DNA from: Leptasterias polaris
Lineage: Eukaryota; Echinodermata; Asteroidea; Forcipulatida; Asteriidae
Direction of reading: 5' to 3'
Assembly: GCA_037783415.1 (NCBI GenBank)
Contig: JAZGTN010000095.1
Coordinates: 1,178,001-1,242,000, forward strand
Length of the DNA: 64,000 nucleotides
The notes below the pieces were generated by a model. It saw only the letters and a list, made by a program, of their open reading frames with translations, searched no databases and was not told where the DNA came from. Shown here one piece after another: positions 12,001 to 25,165 of this stretch (its first letter is position 1; the number at the start of each line of letters is the position of its first letter). The position numbers and the translations under genes are program-made.

Positions 12001-15000
12001 CTACAAGACCAAGGTAAACAAGTTTGTGTTTAACCGTATAACCATACAAATAAAAGGTCATACCTTTTGTAGTTTTTAGGAAATTGCACTGATGGTTTTT
12101 GTTAATCTAAAAACTTTACTAAAACAAGTATATCTATCTGAAATTTCTCAACTTTTAAAAGTTTCGTTCCTGATAGAAAATATTGCATAAAGCCAGAGAA
12201 TGTAATCATAAATTTAAGCAAATGTTTGAATGGATAATCCAAATATTAGTTTAGTTGCTCGAAAAGCAACAGTATAATAGTGTGGTGTTTTTTTTAACAC
12301 CAAAGCAGTTTTTTACTCAAAAAAGATTTTTGCTCAGAGGCCATCATAATTTTGTTTCTTGTTTCTCTTCAGACCGCTGCCCAGCAGTCCACCAGGATGC
12401 TCAACGACTTCATGACATTGGAGGAAGCCAAGGCTCTCCTGGAGACCACCAAGACCACCAAGGTCCGCGAGATGTGCTTGATTGCCATGGGTGAAGCTGG
12501 ACTCCCAGACTTCGTCCCCGTCATCCAACCAATCATTGAGCCGAAGTTTTGCCACCAGACCCTGGACGTCAGAATTGCTGCTGTGACTGCCCTGAGGAAG
12601 TTGAAGGACTTACCCAACAAGGTACGAGTGTTTTTATTACAGCTGGTATTGTAATCTAGGGGTACTTCCAGCTCGTTTTTGTAAGCAAATTGTGGAAGGA
12701 AAGGGGAAAAAAGAAGTACCTTACACGAGTTGCTGTGAAGTAAATATCAAGTAGAAATTTCTAATGAAATGACACCATCTTGTTGTTCAAATCAATTGAA
12801 CATAATCGAGGCAGGGAGGGACTGAAGTCTGCTTCTCTGTTTACTTCAGGGCAAGTGTGTCCTTTTTTATGGAACAATTAGAAGACTTTGTCGAAAAAGA
12901 GATTTCTTGTGATGGGTAGGTTTTTTTTACTCTCGTTTTATGTGAGTAGATTGTGTTTTTAGATTTAATTTATTATTGTGTTTTTTTTTAAGAATGTAAG
13001 TTTTACCTTTTCCGTATTTGGTCTTCTCCTGTAGGTTCTCTCCATCCTCCTCCCCATCCTCCGCAATCCCTATGAGGACTCAGAGCTCCGTATCAGCGCC
13101 TATCTTGTGATCGTCAACACCAACCAACGCCCCAGTGTCTTCACCCTGATTGGCCAGGAGATGAACAAGGAGAAGTCCATGCAGGTCAGATCCTTCATCT
13201 ACTCCCACTTGCAGTTCCTTGCTGTGGATCCGGAACCTTGCAACAAAAAGCTGTGAGTAGTTGTAGAGACCCCTTTCATAACGCGAAATGCTACAGGGAC
13301 GCTGAGGTCACGTGCACGTTTTTACGCACAAAGAACAGCTACCGTCCAATGATTTGCTCTGTTTGGCCTCGGTGAGGGCGCTTTGTTAGAGTGTGACGTC
13401 ATATGAACATATGAAAGGGTTCTTTTGTAATGACTGTAGCCATTTTAATATGTTTTATTTCAGGTTACTGTTTCTTTTTGTGGTATCCCTAGCCGATTTC
13501 TTGAATTACTCGTATTTTCATCTCCATGTTGCTTGCGTTTAGTCTTGCTTGACTAACATTCCATCCAAGTCCCATTGTCTTCCAATCCTCTGAAGCACTG
13601 GAAAGATAAAATGTAAAAGTAAAAGTTAAATGTCTGAACTTTCTCCATTTTATTTTAGGTTACTGTTTCTTTTGGTGGTTATGGTTTGTGTATGATAGTT
13701 TAGTGTCTGACTAGGAGATGGTGACCTGTGAATTGACAGCGTACAGGGCCAGGGCCCATAAAGTGAAGGGCAGGCATTAGTCAGACACTAGGGCTCTCAT
13801 CCATTAGCAGGTTTCAGGACTCCATGACCACCAGCTTCACTTCTCTAGTTTTTTTCTGTTTCAAAGTATTATTCAATTGATCCTTCTTTTTGTTTATGCA
13901 ACTTGATTCTAGCTTTTGCTATGGGCCGCTTGTCATCTTTTTAATGTTTTCATCAGGTCCCTGAATCCAAGTTTAACAAATAAAAAGTCAACAGAATGTG
14001 ATTACAATATTTTTAGCTGTATACAATACAAAGGAATAACTTACAGACCAGTAATGTTTTGTTAAAACTTTCCTGTTCTGAATCAAAACTCACTTGTTTG
14101 GTTTCCCCGGCTTTTCTATACTTGTCTTCTAACAATTCCTTAGCAAGCAATCCATTGGAAGATTAGCCTATACTACTTAAATTAAATGAATCCATGAACA
14201 CTTTTAAATTGGGCACATTGCTGAGAAAGCTTTGTTCATTTTTAATAAATATATTTATAAATATATTTTTTGGTCATAACAGTACCATGGTTGCTCGCTA
14301 TGCTCTTCTCTTCACCAAGCCAGTCCATATGGGACCAACCTACTCCAAGGTCCGCGCTGTCCGCACTTTCGACAGTAAGTGGAAAAATAATTATCAATGT
14401 AACTTAATACAGTTTCTGATGAAAGGACCATTTTAATGTTGCACCCAAGTAAATAATAATACCCACCCGTCCCATCAGAATGTAAAAAAGTGGGGGGGGG
14501 GGGGGGGGGGAGGTTTTCACCCAAAAGACTCTCACAAGGTTCGTAAAAATAATTCTCAAGGTTACTTGTTACTGTTTCTGATGAAAGGACCATTTAAATG
14601 TTAAACCCAAGTAAACAAATTTCCCATCCGTCCCATCAGACTGTAAAAAAAAGTGGGGGGTTTTCCCACCCAAACAGATTCCCACAAGGTTCTTTTGTAT
14701 CTAGCCTTTCTTATTAGCACAGTTTCCTAAACGATTTCACACCCATTGAATCATATATTACGTATACGGCATAAGTTGAACTATCAAATTTGGCAAACAA
14801 CAAACAGATTATCAATCATTAACAGAGTAGTACATAATCAATGGTTGTATTTTTGGGAGTAAAAACCTCCATGGTATAAACGATATTTCTCATTATACAG
14901 AAGCCCAGACCCTTTGACTCGGGTCAAGCTTCCTTTTGGTTTATGTTGTTAACAATGCAAATATTTAACATGGCTGCATCATGCCCTTACCAAAATTGCC

Positions 15001-18000
15001 AATTCAATTTTCCACTTGGAACCAAGTGGAATTTTTCCAATGTTGTGTTTTGGCACAAAACCAACTGGACTTAATTTGACACAATTGAGCACATTTCGAC
15101 TCAGTTGGATTCAGTTTGAATTGTTTTTCCAACTAGACCCTGTTGGATATTATCCCAACAAAACCCAATTGGTCTCAAGTGGACTTTTTTCCAACTGTAC
15201 CCAATTGGACTTTAATAGGTCAGTTTATACCCATTGCGCTGACAGTCCAAAAACGTATTGGGATTGACACAAGTGCAATTAACTAATTCTAAATCCAGTT
15301 GGCACACATTGGAATAATATGAAGAATTTGGTTTTTTCCCCAATTGGACCCTGTTGGGAAATAAAGCGTCTAATTGGAAAAATATTAGGAGGTGAAATTT
15401 TCCACTTTGTAGAAACAAATTCCAACTCACTACAATATAATTAAATCAAGCCAACTGTCCCATTGGATTTTCAATTGGACTCAGTTGGTCTAAGATTCTA
15501 TTCCAATTGGAAATTCAGTATTCCAATATAAACTAACTCACACCAACTCAATACCAACTCAATCCAATTCTTTCCTACTGGATATCCAATTTGAAGAAGT
15601 GGACATTTTTTATAAGGGCGATTTGTTTGATTTTTGTTTTCTCATCAAATAGAGGATTCTTAGATCGGAACCAACTCACACCAACTCAATGCCAACTCAA
15701 TCCAATTCTTTCCTACTGCATATCCAATTGAAATGAAGTGGACATTTTGATAAGGACATTTTGTTTGATTTTTTTTTCCTCATCAAATAGAGGATTCTAA
15801 GATGGGAACCAAGATGGAGGTCAGGACTATCTTCTCAGAGGGCGAGCTCACCCCAAGACACACGAACCTTATTGGTGAAGTTGAAATGTTTGGAAAGAAG
15901 ACCAGGGTTGTTGAGGTAAGCATCATATTATTTTATTTTATTTTATTACTCAACAGCATGCTAATTGTTCCTTCAAGTGATTGGAATATTCCATCTACTT
16001 TCGGTGAAATCCAGAGCTTCCAACTCTCCCTGAAATTAAACCAATCTTTCCATTTTCTGATGAACAAATTAAAAAATCTTCCTGATTATGTGGACAAATT
16101 TATATTATGGTGATTGTAATTCTAAATATTTCCCCGATTGTTGCCCAAAATCTCCCTGATTGCAAGATGCAAATGTTGGCATCATGGAAACCTGGGAATC
16201 ATATTCAAAGGGTAAGAGGAAGGGGAGGGGGAGAGCTGGATAGCTCCCCCCCCCCCATACTCTCCTTTGAGGGTTTGCCCGGGTTCCTCTACCTTACCTT
16301 GTACACAAGACCCAACTCAACAGGCTGCAAACATTCAAAAATTTAAACCTTTTTTTTCAACCAGGGAGCCTTGTGCCTTGTGATTTCTGCCCCAATGATA
16401 TGGAACGATCTTCCATCAAACATTTTGTTGATTCAAGTTGGTCTTATTCATGTAATTGATTAAAGGAATTGTTTTTATTTGTATTTGTTATTTTTATTTC
16501 CTTCACTTTTGTTATCATGTCACTTAAAGAACATCTTCAAAGTTTAGTATTTGTCGCCCCCATGATGTGGATTGATCTTCCATCATATATTTTGTTGATT
16601 CAAATTGGTTTTATTAGTGTAATTGACAAACAAACAAACAAAATTCTTTTAATTTATAAAAAAAAAATCCTTCACTTTTTATCATGGCGCTTAAAGAACA
16701 TCTTAAAAGTTCTAACATTTATCTCTGGAACTCTTTTTAAAGACAAACAATTTATATTTCTTTTGTCTTTAGGTTGGTGTCCACACCACTGGCATGACCA
16801 ACTTGTTGGAGAAGATGCTTGGACATGATGGTTTCTTCTACAAGCGCAAGAGTGTCTTTGACCTGCTCAAGGAGAACACCCGCAAGAGGCGCTCAGTCTC
16901 CACCAACGAGGAGGAGCTTCTTAAGATCAACAAGAAGGCAAGCGCTAGAACTTTTTCTCTTGATTGTTCCTTCAATTCACCATCTTAAAGCCGTTTCTTT
17001 CCTCTCGAAAACAAGACTTCCATGAAGTGTTTCAAAGATACCTTCTTCATCTCAACTGCTTCTTAATAAAACTGGACTCGATTTCACAAAGCACTAAGGT
17101 TCATCTTAAGATGAGTTGTCAATATTCCCATAGTGATTTATATTGTGACGCCACACTTTGCTTAGCAATTAAGATTGATACACAGTTAAAATCAATCTTC
17201 ACTCTTTGTGAAATCGGCCCCTGGACACACTTGAGTTTTTGTAGATTGTAACACTCTGTTTAAGAGAAACCTCAAAAAAAATGTTCCCCTCTCTACAATA
17301 AACACATTTTTAGAAGACCAGTGATTTATAGATAGTTCCCAGTAGACGCCATCCTTACGGGCAAATCGCATTTTGGCTTGCAGGCGCGTCAAGCGCTCAA
17401 ATTATTAACGCAGCCGCGTCATTCACTAACCAATCATGCAATGAGTTTGGTGAAATGTGCGCGTGCTGCACACCGTTCTCACGCGTAACGCATGACTGTG
17501 TGTTCCAAATTGCCCGTAAAGATGGCCGATTTACGTCATATTGCAACCTATCTATAGCAGTATTGTAGTCAAGTCCTATAAGTCGAGTATCACGTACAGT
17601 TGAGTACAAGTACTTTAACCTTCAAGGCCATCAAGTACCGAGTATTCTGATATCCGAGTAGCGAGTACCAACAGCCGAGTACCAAGTATCGGATCTCCGA
17701 GTACGAGTACTATTACAAGTACTTTATACTAAAACAAATACTGCAAAATGAGGTACAAAAACATTTAATGGTTTTTGACTAATAGATAGTTCCCAGTAGA
17801 CGCCATCTTTACGGGCAAATTGCATTTTGGCATGCAGGCGCGTCAAGCGCTCAAATTATTAACGCAGCCGCGTCGTTCACTAACCAATCATGCAATGAGT
17901 TTTGTGAAATGTGCGCGTGCTGCACGCCGTTCTCACGCGTAACGCATGACTGTGTGTTCCAAATTGCCTGTAAAGATGGCCGATTTACGTCATACTGCAA

Positions 18001-21000
18001 CCTATCTATATCCAGACAACAATCTGTGCTGCTTGTTATGATCTTTTAAACATGAATACATCATGGACAGCTTCAAAGCTTTATTCCTCTCTTCCTTATA
18101 TTAATGCACTTTTAGAGAAAGCGGAAAGGAAACAGTTACTATGACCATGAGTACTTAAAATTGGAGTCTGGGTACATTTTAAAATTGGAGTCTGGGTACA
18201 TTTTAAAATTGGAGTCTGGGTACATTTTAAAATTGGAGTCTGGGTACATTTTAAAATTGGAGTCTGGGTACATTTTAAAATTGGAGTCTGGGTACATTTT
18301 AAAATTGGAGTCTGGGTACATTTTAAAATTGGAGTCTGGGTACATTTTAAAATTGGAGTCTGGGTACATTTTAAAATTGGAGTCTGGGTACATTTTAAAA
18401 TTGGAGTCTGGGTACATTTTAAAATTGGAGTCTGGGTACATTTTAAAATTGGAGTCTGGGTACATTTTAAAATTGGAGTCTGGGTACATTTTAAAATTGG
18501 AGTCTGGGTACATTTTAAAATTGGAGTCTGGGTACATTTTAAAATTGGAGTCTGGGTACATTTTAAAATTGGAGTCTGGGTACATTTTAAAATTGGAGTC
18601 TGGGTACATTTTAAAATTTTAGTCTGGGTACATTTTAAAATTGGAGTCTGGGTACATTTTAAAATTGGAGTCTGGGTACATTTTAAAATTGGAGTCTGGG
18701 TACATTTTAAAATTGGAGTCTGGGTACATTTTAAAATTGGAGTCTGGGTACATTTTAAAATTGGAGTCTGGGTACATTTTAAAATTGGAGTCTGGGTACA
18801 TTTTAAAATTGGAGTCTGGGTACATTTTAAAATTGGAGTCTGGGTACATTTAAAAATTGGAGTCTGGGTACATTTTAAAATTGGAGTCTGGGTACATTTT
18901 AAAATTGGAGTCTGGGTACATTTTAAAATTGGAGTCTGGGTACATTTTAAAATTGGAGTCTGGGTACATTTTAAAATTGGAGTCTGGGTACATTTTAAAA
19001 TTGGAGTCTGGGTACATTTTAAAATTGGAGTCTGGGTACATTTTAAAATTGGAGTCTGGGTACATTTTAAAATTGGAGTCTGGGTACATTTTAAAATTGG
19101 AGTCTGGGTACATTTTAAAATTGGAGTCTGGGTACATTTTAAAATTGGAGTCTGGGTACATTTTAAAATTGGAGTCTGGGTACATTTTCAGTCGAGTACA
19201 GGATTTTGAGTACAGATATATTTTCAGTTGAGTAATTAGCTTGGACTTCGAATACAAATATTTGTTGCTAGCCGAGTTTTGGTTTAAAATGGTACTCAAG
19301 TAGTTCTCAAGTACGAGTACTACAACACTGATTTATTGTTGAGAAACCGTGGGATGTTTATACAACACTTCTTTGTTTCTTTCTTTGGACTTTAGGTGAG
19401 CCCATATGAGGTCACTCCCGAGGAACCACGTCTGAAATTCTTCGTCTCCATGTTCGGCAACCGCATCACCGATATGGACGTCAACAAGGATTACCTCTAC
19501 ACGCTGATCAAGGAAGGAAAGTTCAAGACTGACTTTAGCAACCTCGACGAAGAGCTCGCCAAGAAGCAGGTCTTCAACATCACCAAGGGTAAATACAAAT
19601 CTTGATACTTCAACTGCTTTTTTAAAGTGTTTTAAGTTACAACTAGTAGTGCTATTTTTAATATGTTTTTAAGCAAAAGCAAACTTAATCACTGCAGCTC
19701 AGAAGCCTGACGAGGAAACCTTGCTCTTAAAGCAGCGATAAATGTGGTTATTATTACTCTGTTTGTCTGTTTGTTACCTCTATTGCACAAACGTCAAAAT
19801 ACGACGTAGTGCAAAAGGGAAACCCAGAACAGGCTCACAGGCCCGCTAAATGAGGACCTATGATCACACATCAGAATAAAACAAAGACAACAGTCTTTTA
19901 TGAGATGTATAACTAACTATTACTAATATTATTAAAGGAATGATGCTGATGGACCAGAGATACGAATACCCAACCATCATGGGTCTGCCTCTCTCCTTCA
20001 ACACCACCATTGCCAGCATCATGAGGGTAACCATGAACACCACCGTCCATGCTGTTCCATCCCTCATCTCCAAACAAGAGAGCTTGACTGCCAGCGTCAA
20101 CATCACCCCAGAGTAAGTGCTCCTTACTATCCATAAGCCAATAAACTGGATTGGTAGCATTCAATTTTATCTTAAAGCACACTTGAATCCCCAATTCTGA
20201 TTGGTCAATCCATGGCAACAACAGTGTGATATTAAGCAATATTTTTTGGCCTGTATCACACCCTGCGTAATGCACTTTTTAAAGCTGCGCGTCAAGTTTG
20301 CTGGAAGATTAATTTGTTATCACTTGTGCGAAAGTGGAATACAGAATAATACAGCGCGTTTGTGTCCCATATCAAACTTTGGCCTTGTCGGGTTTGGGAC
20401 AAAGAAGCACTATATTTTTCTGCGTTCCTCTTGCGCTTGTGCAACAACTTTTTAAACATTTTTAAGACAATTTTCTGAAGTTTTTGAATTAATAAGGAAT
20501 TACAAGGTGCTGCAGCGCATTCAGCAGGCACTGCAAGTAACACTAAGGCAAACCCCTTCTCTTAGTGATAAGTGTAACCAGGTTCTTTTATGTGCACTAC
20601 ACAATGCACGGGACCTACGGTTTTATGTCCCACCCGAAGGATGAAGCAATAATCGTTAAGTGTCTTGCTTGAGTCCAGTGTGCTTGACTGCTCGGCCCTA
20701 TTAACACACCACCACAACATTTTCTCATACTTACATATCTGTTTCATTTGTTTTTCTCTTGATAGGGTTGTGGTGAATGCCATCTTCAAGATGGGAGTCC
20801 ACACCCCCTTGATCCAGTTCGGTTCTGCCATGAACTCCACCTTCAACATTACCCTCCCGGTACAGACCAACATCACCATTGACTTCCTCACGAAGAAGTA
20901 TGAGCTCCTCCTCCCACAGATTCAGCAGAACTTGACCTTCTTGAACTTCACGTAAGTAGAGTAAAACATCTTGCAGAAGGCTGTGTTTGAGTCAAGCAGC

Positions 21001-24000
21001 ATCAGCTGTGGTTATTAGACATAACCACTGCCCAAGATGTCAGTTGTGACACAGCAAAAGATTCAACTGTAGTAAAAGATTTTACCTGTGTATCAAAAAA
21101 GAGTTTGTTGAAAATGTATTTTTTCTGAACTACCATTGCCTACGCCAACAATTAGCAATTTGTATAGACCTTATGCATTGACGTCACCAAGCCGCCATCT
21201 TAGAGGTAAACTGATGATGAAACAATGGAAACGCGCTGATTTGTACGCGCAGCGCACAGGACTGGCCAATGAACATCTTCCTTTTGACCTCTAGGCGAGG
21301 GCACCCTACTCAAATGATGTCATATGCATAAGGTCTATTGAAGTTAGGAATACCTTTATGGAGCCCATTCTTATCTTTGCGCTGGGTGATTTGAAGCAAG
21401 TTTTTCCTCGGTGTTTTTTCTGCTTAGCAAAAACGAACAGGGATCCAGTCACAAAGAATATATATTACATGGTATTTTGGCTGGTATCCTGATGCTGCTA
21501 AGTAAAATTGTTCAGTGCTAAGCAATTTTTATTTGCTGAACAGCTTTATGAAGTTGGGTCCCAAACCATGACTCCTCCCTTCCACTGAAAAATAAAGTGA
21601 ATAACTAAATTTAAAAAATTAAGATTTTACATAGGAATTTCAGAAGCAAAATAAATGTCTTCCTTGATGCTTGTTTCAACTAAAATTCTCCAGCTTTTTG
21701 GAGCTGTTGTTTTTAAGTTAGACATTATTCTCAATACTCAAGGTTAATTCATTGTTATATCCTCTCTTTAGTACCAAGATGTACAACTTCTGGCAGAGCA
21801 ACAAAACCGAGAACCACACCGTTGTGAACACCACTCTTACCAACAGGAAGCCAGTCAAGGTAAGGAACAACATTTTTGACAAACCTGAGAAAGGAAATTG
21901 AAATGAATAGCTGTGACATACCAACAGTTTATTTCATAAATCAGTGATTAATGTCAAGATTAGTTTACTTTTCTATACTTTCTTTAAACCTTTATATTTT
22001 ATTTATTTTAATTTTTTTACTTGTAATTTTATTTCTAATTCCTTCATGTAGAAAACTTATTGTAAAGCATGCCAAGTCATTTTGAAGTATAGTTTGGGGT
22101 TGAACAAAGAAAAATTGATTAGAGCATGCAGGCCTTCAACCTGCAACCTCCTTGTTAACGTGCCGGCGCTCTACCAACTGATCTATCCAGCCATATGTTC
22201 GCAGTCTCCCTATTTTGTCAATATCTTTGTTCGGGGCTGCATTTTGAAGCATTCTTCAAAGACATTTCTTTGTCTCTTCCAACAGAATATGCTGTGCATG
22301 GAGCCCATCCAGGATGTTCTCCTCTGCATGAACACGACCTATGTACCACGCCTCGGACATCCCACATCCCCCTTCCACCCACTCACCGGACTCAGCCATC
22401 TTTCCATCTTCAACCTTAAGAAGCCCATGGCACCTAAGACTATCAAGCTTCAATACAACGTCAAGAATGTCGATGGATGGGAGAGAGAGAAGGTAAGTTT
22501 TATTATAAAGACAAAGTCTGAGGGTTCATAATTAGGATCAAGATGAATTTATATTTAATCAGAATTAGAGGTGAAGCTCTTAACTTCTTACCTACTGGTC
22601 AGAGGTTCGAGACCACACTGTTTTATCACAAGACATTTGCGCTAGATTGATAAAGGACTGATACACCAATGTACTGTTCTCTAGTTCAAATCCTGGTCGT
22701 TTTCATAATGCACTACAACTGTCAATCCCTCACAGAACATCGACATCATCATGACCCTCACCGGCAAGAACTGGGAGCAGATGGAATACACCAACACCAC
22801 CACCCTGAACTTCCTGCTGAACCATGCCAATAAGAGGATTGACATCACAATTGAAGACACCAACCGCCGCGGATGGAAAGCTGACATCGTTGCTGTTAAC
22901 AAAATGGATGAGGTAAGTTGACTCCCTTTTTCTTTAGAATAACTCCTACAAAAATGTTGTTTTTTTTGTTTTTTTTCAAAATGAATGAGAAATTTAATTG
23001 TCAATTGTGAAACAATGTGAAATGAAAAAGAGAAGTTTTTAACATTTGAAAAGATATACATAAAGGTTATGTGTTGTGAGAGAAGAATTGTTCAAAAATA
23101 TAAGTGTGCAAAATGTGTCCTTGTCCACTAATATTCACTAAATGTGGAAAACATGGAAGTATCCAACCTGCTTGTCTTAAACAATTACAGAGCAGTCACT
23201 TTCTTAAAGAACCAAAAGCACTGAACGAATGTGTTTTTTGTCAACATGAAATTCAACACAATTGTTGCTATGGAACAAAAAGTTCCTAGTCTTTTAAAGG
23301 GTTCATAATCTCTTCAAATATTGTTGAGTGTGAATATTACTTTCCAACTATTTTTTCCAAACTGAATTTCAGGAGGTCGACATGGAAGCCAAATGGGGTC
23401 TGTCTACTAGGACTTACACCCAGATGATCAACAACACTGAAAAGGAGTTGCAACGGGAGTTCTTCGTGAAGGTCAACAGCCAGAGCTGGACTTGGAACAA
23501 CACCCGTAACATCACCGTGTTCTGGGCTGAAACTCCACAATGGCTCAAGAATGTAAGCCCTACTCCCAAATTGATTTTATCAGGATCTTTACCCTCTTTA
23601 GATCTCACTTTCTCCCAACTTGGAGTTTGTCCTGATTTCAGGTTTTCCTTTACTTTTAAAGCACATGTGTCACATTGATAATTGTCAAAGACCAGTATCC
23701 ACACTTGATGTGACCCAACATATACATGAAATAACAAACCTGTGAAATTTTAAGCTCAATCGATCATTGGAGTCCTCCAAAACTCAAAAAATGTTTTTAA
23801 AGTTTTCAAAAATTAAGTTTTGGACGTGCAAAAGCAAAACTAATTGTTTTACGCATTTCTCAAAAATGATTGCATGTCAAGCAAACATTTTCCAATGGAA
23901 ATTTCCCACCATGACCATCTTTATACCATGTTCATTGAGTGCAAATCTGTGAATGTTTATATTTTACTCTTATCGATGTTATGCACACCCTTTAAAGACA

Positions 24001-25126
24001 CAGCCCTGCTGTCTCCAAACATTCTAGAATGTTTAGATTGTTCTTGTTTTGGTGTCGCAGAGAGCCCACAAATTCTAAAAATGTGTAGCTTCTAGAGCTT
24101 TGGTGTTTCATCACAAGGCCTGAGAGGATACCACTGCCCATAGGCAGGATTTTTAACTTCTGTTCTATCAAATATCCGTAATCAATTGCAAATCCAGTAA
24201 TAGTGTTAAAATTAGTATAATTTTTACCGGATTCTAATCATTTGTTTCTTTGGTATCTCTTGGGTGAAATTTACAGGTGACCTACATCAGCAAGACCCAT
24301 ATCCTGCCCAGGATCTTGGATGTGATCACCATGACCAACGATATTGATATCCTCCGTGAGCCGTTCCTCAACCCCATCATCAACTCCACAACTCTCTCCC
24401 TGAGGGTGAGTTTCCATGTTTGTCTAATGCTAAAGTGCCCTGTCTGCAAGGCCAACAATCATTGCAGTTGTTGTCAACAGTACACCACACTAAGATCAGC
24501 CTCCGCGTCGAATGCAAATTTCTTCATGCGCATCTTAGTTAAACACATGTATTTGCCAAGTGTTGAAGAATGCCTTGTAACGTGGAGTATGCACGCGGGG
24601 CAAAAATTCCCTGCTAACCCGTGTAAGCATAAATTGTTTGCTTATTTTAAGCAGAGCCATGAAACTAGGCCCAGCTTAGCTTAGCTCGACTCTCGTTATA
24701 TCAAAATTGCTGGGACTGGCAATATTATCTCTTTATAACAGGAATGTTGTTATAAGAGGACAACAAAACAAAGAAACACAAAGCAGAAATGAGAATCGGG
24801 ACTTCAAAATGTATTCTTTATAAGCAGAACCTTTATTTAAACAGCTTCTTTATAATGAGAGCTGACTGTATACATGGTTATAAATAAATCAATACAATTT
24901 ATCAAAACAAAACTAAATATTATCCTTAAATTTGTGTGTAATTAGGTTAAGACAAACCACACCATGGATGTAGAATTGCACATGCCTCTTGAGAAGCTGA
25001 CCATCTTCAATGTTTCCACCCCCGTCAACTCCTCTGTGGTGAAGGAAACCCTCCCCAAGGCTCTCTCCATCATCCAGAGACGTGTGGTCGAGAAATACCT
25101 GTCTGGTAAGATATTTTGGACATGTT

Positions 25127-25165
<39 letters not shown>

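Larger units (their letters stand above)
6246..14374 (+). other. vtg: Vitellogenin N-terminal lipid-binding (LPD) domain, exons 4-15
   Basis: These exons encode the conserved large lipid-transfer module. Recognisable landmarks are ELGKTYRYNFTGDV at its start (N-sheet), SRGNLMYKFPE before the helical part, and the repeating helices around LIAMGEAGLPDFV, LRISAYLVIVNTNQRPS and VRSFIYSHLQFLA. The last matches the 'ASFVYSH' stretch of other vitellogenins. In the family this domain forms the lipid cavity and the receptor-binding N-sheet. Confidence 0.85.
17558..19330. mobile_element. Possible 1.77-kb TIR element holding the 24-bp satellite
   Basis: The left end CAGTATTGTAGTCAAG is mirrored at the right end as GTACTACAACACTG. 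Both flanks of the interior are rich in GAGTAC-type motifs (17600-17740 and 19190-19320). The interior contains MITE B copy 2 and the 24-bp satellite. No transposase is seen. Whether the two ends belong together is inference. Confidence 0.45.

Noticed and set aside
16938..16990. Reading exon 17 on past AAG with a later GT donor
   Set aside because: No GT with a donor context follows before the frame stops at about 16986, and only the GC donor keeps phase with exon 18.
18139..19299. Long open frames on both strands (MYPDSNFK and ESGYILKL repeats)
   Set aside because: They exist only because the 24-bp satellite unit is a multiple of three; both strands are open and there is no splice or codon signal.
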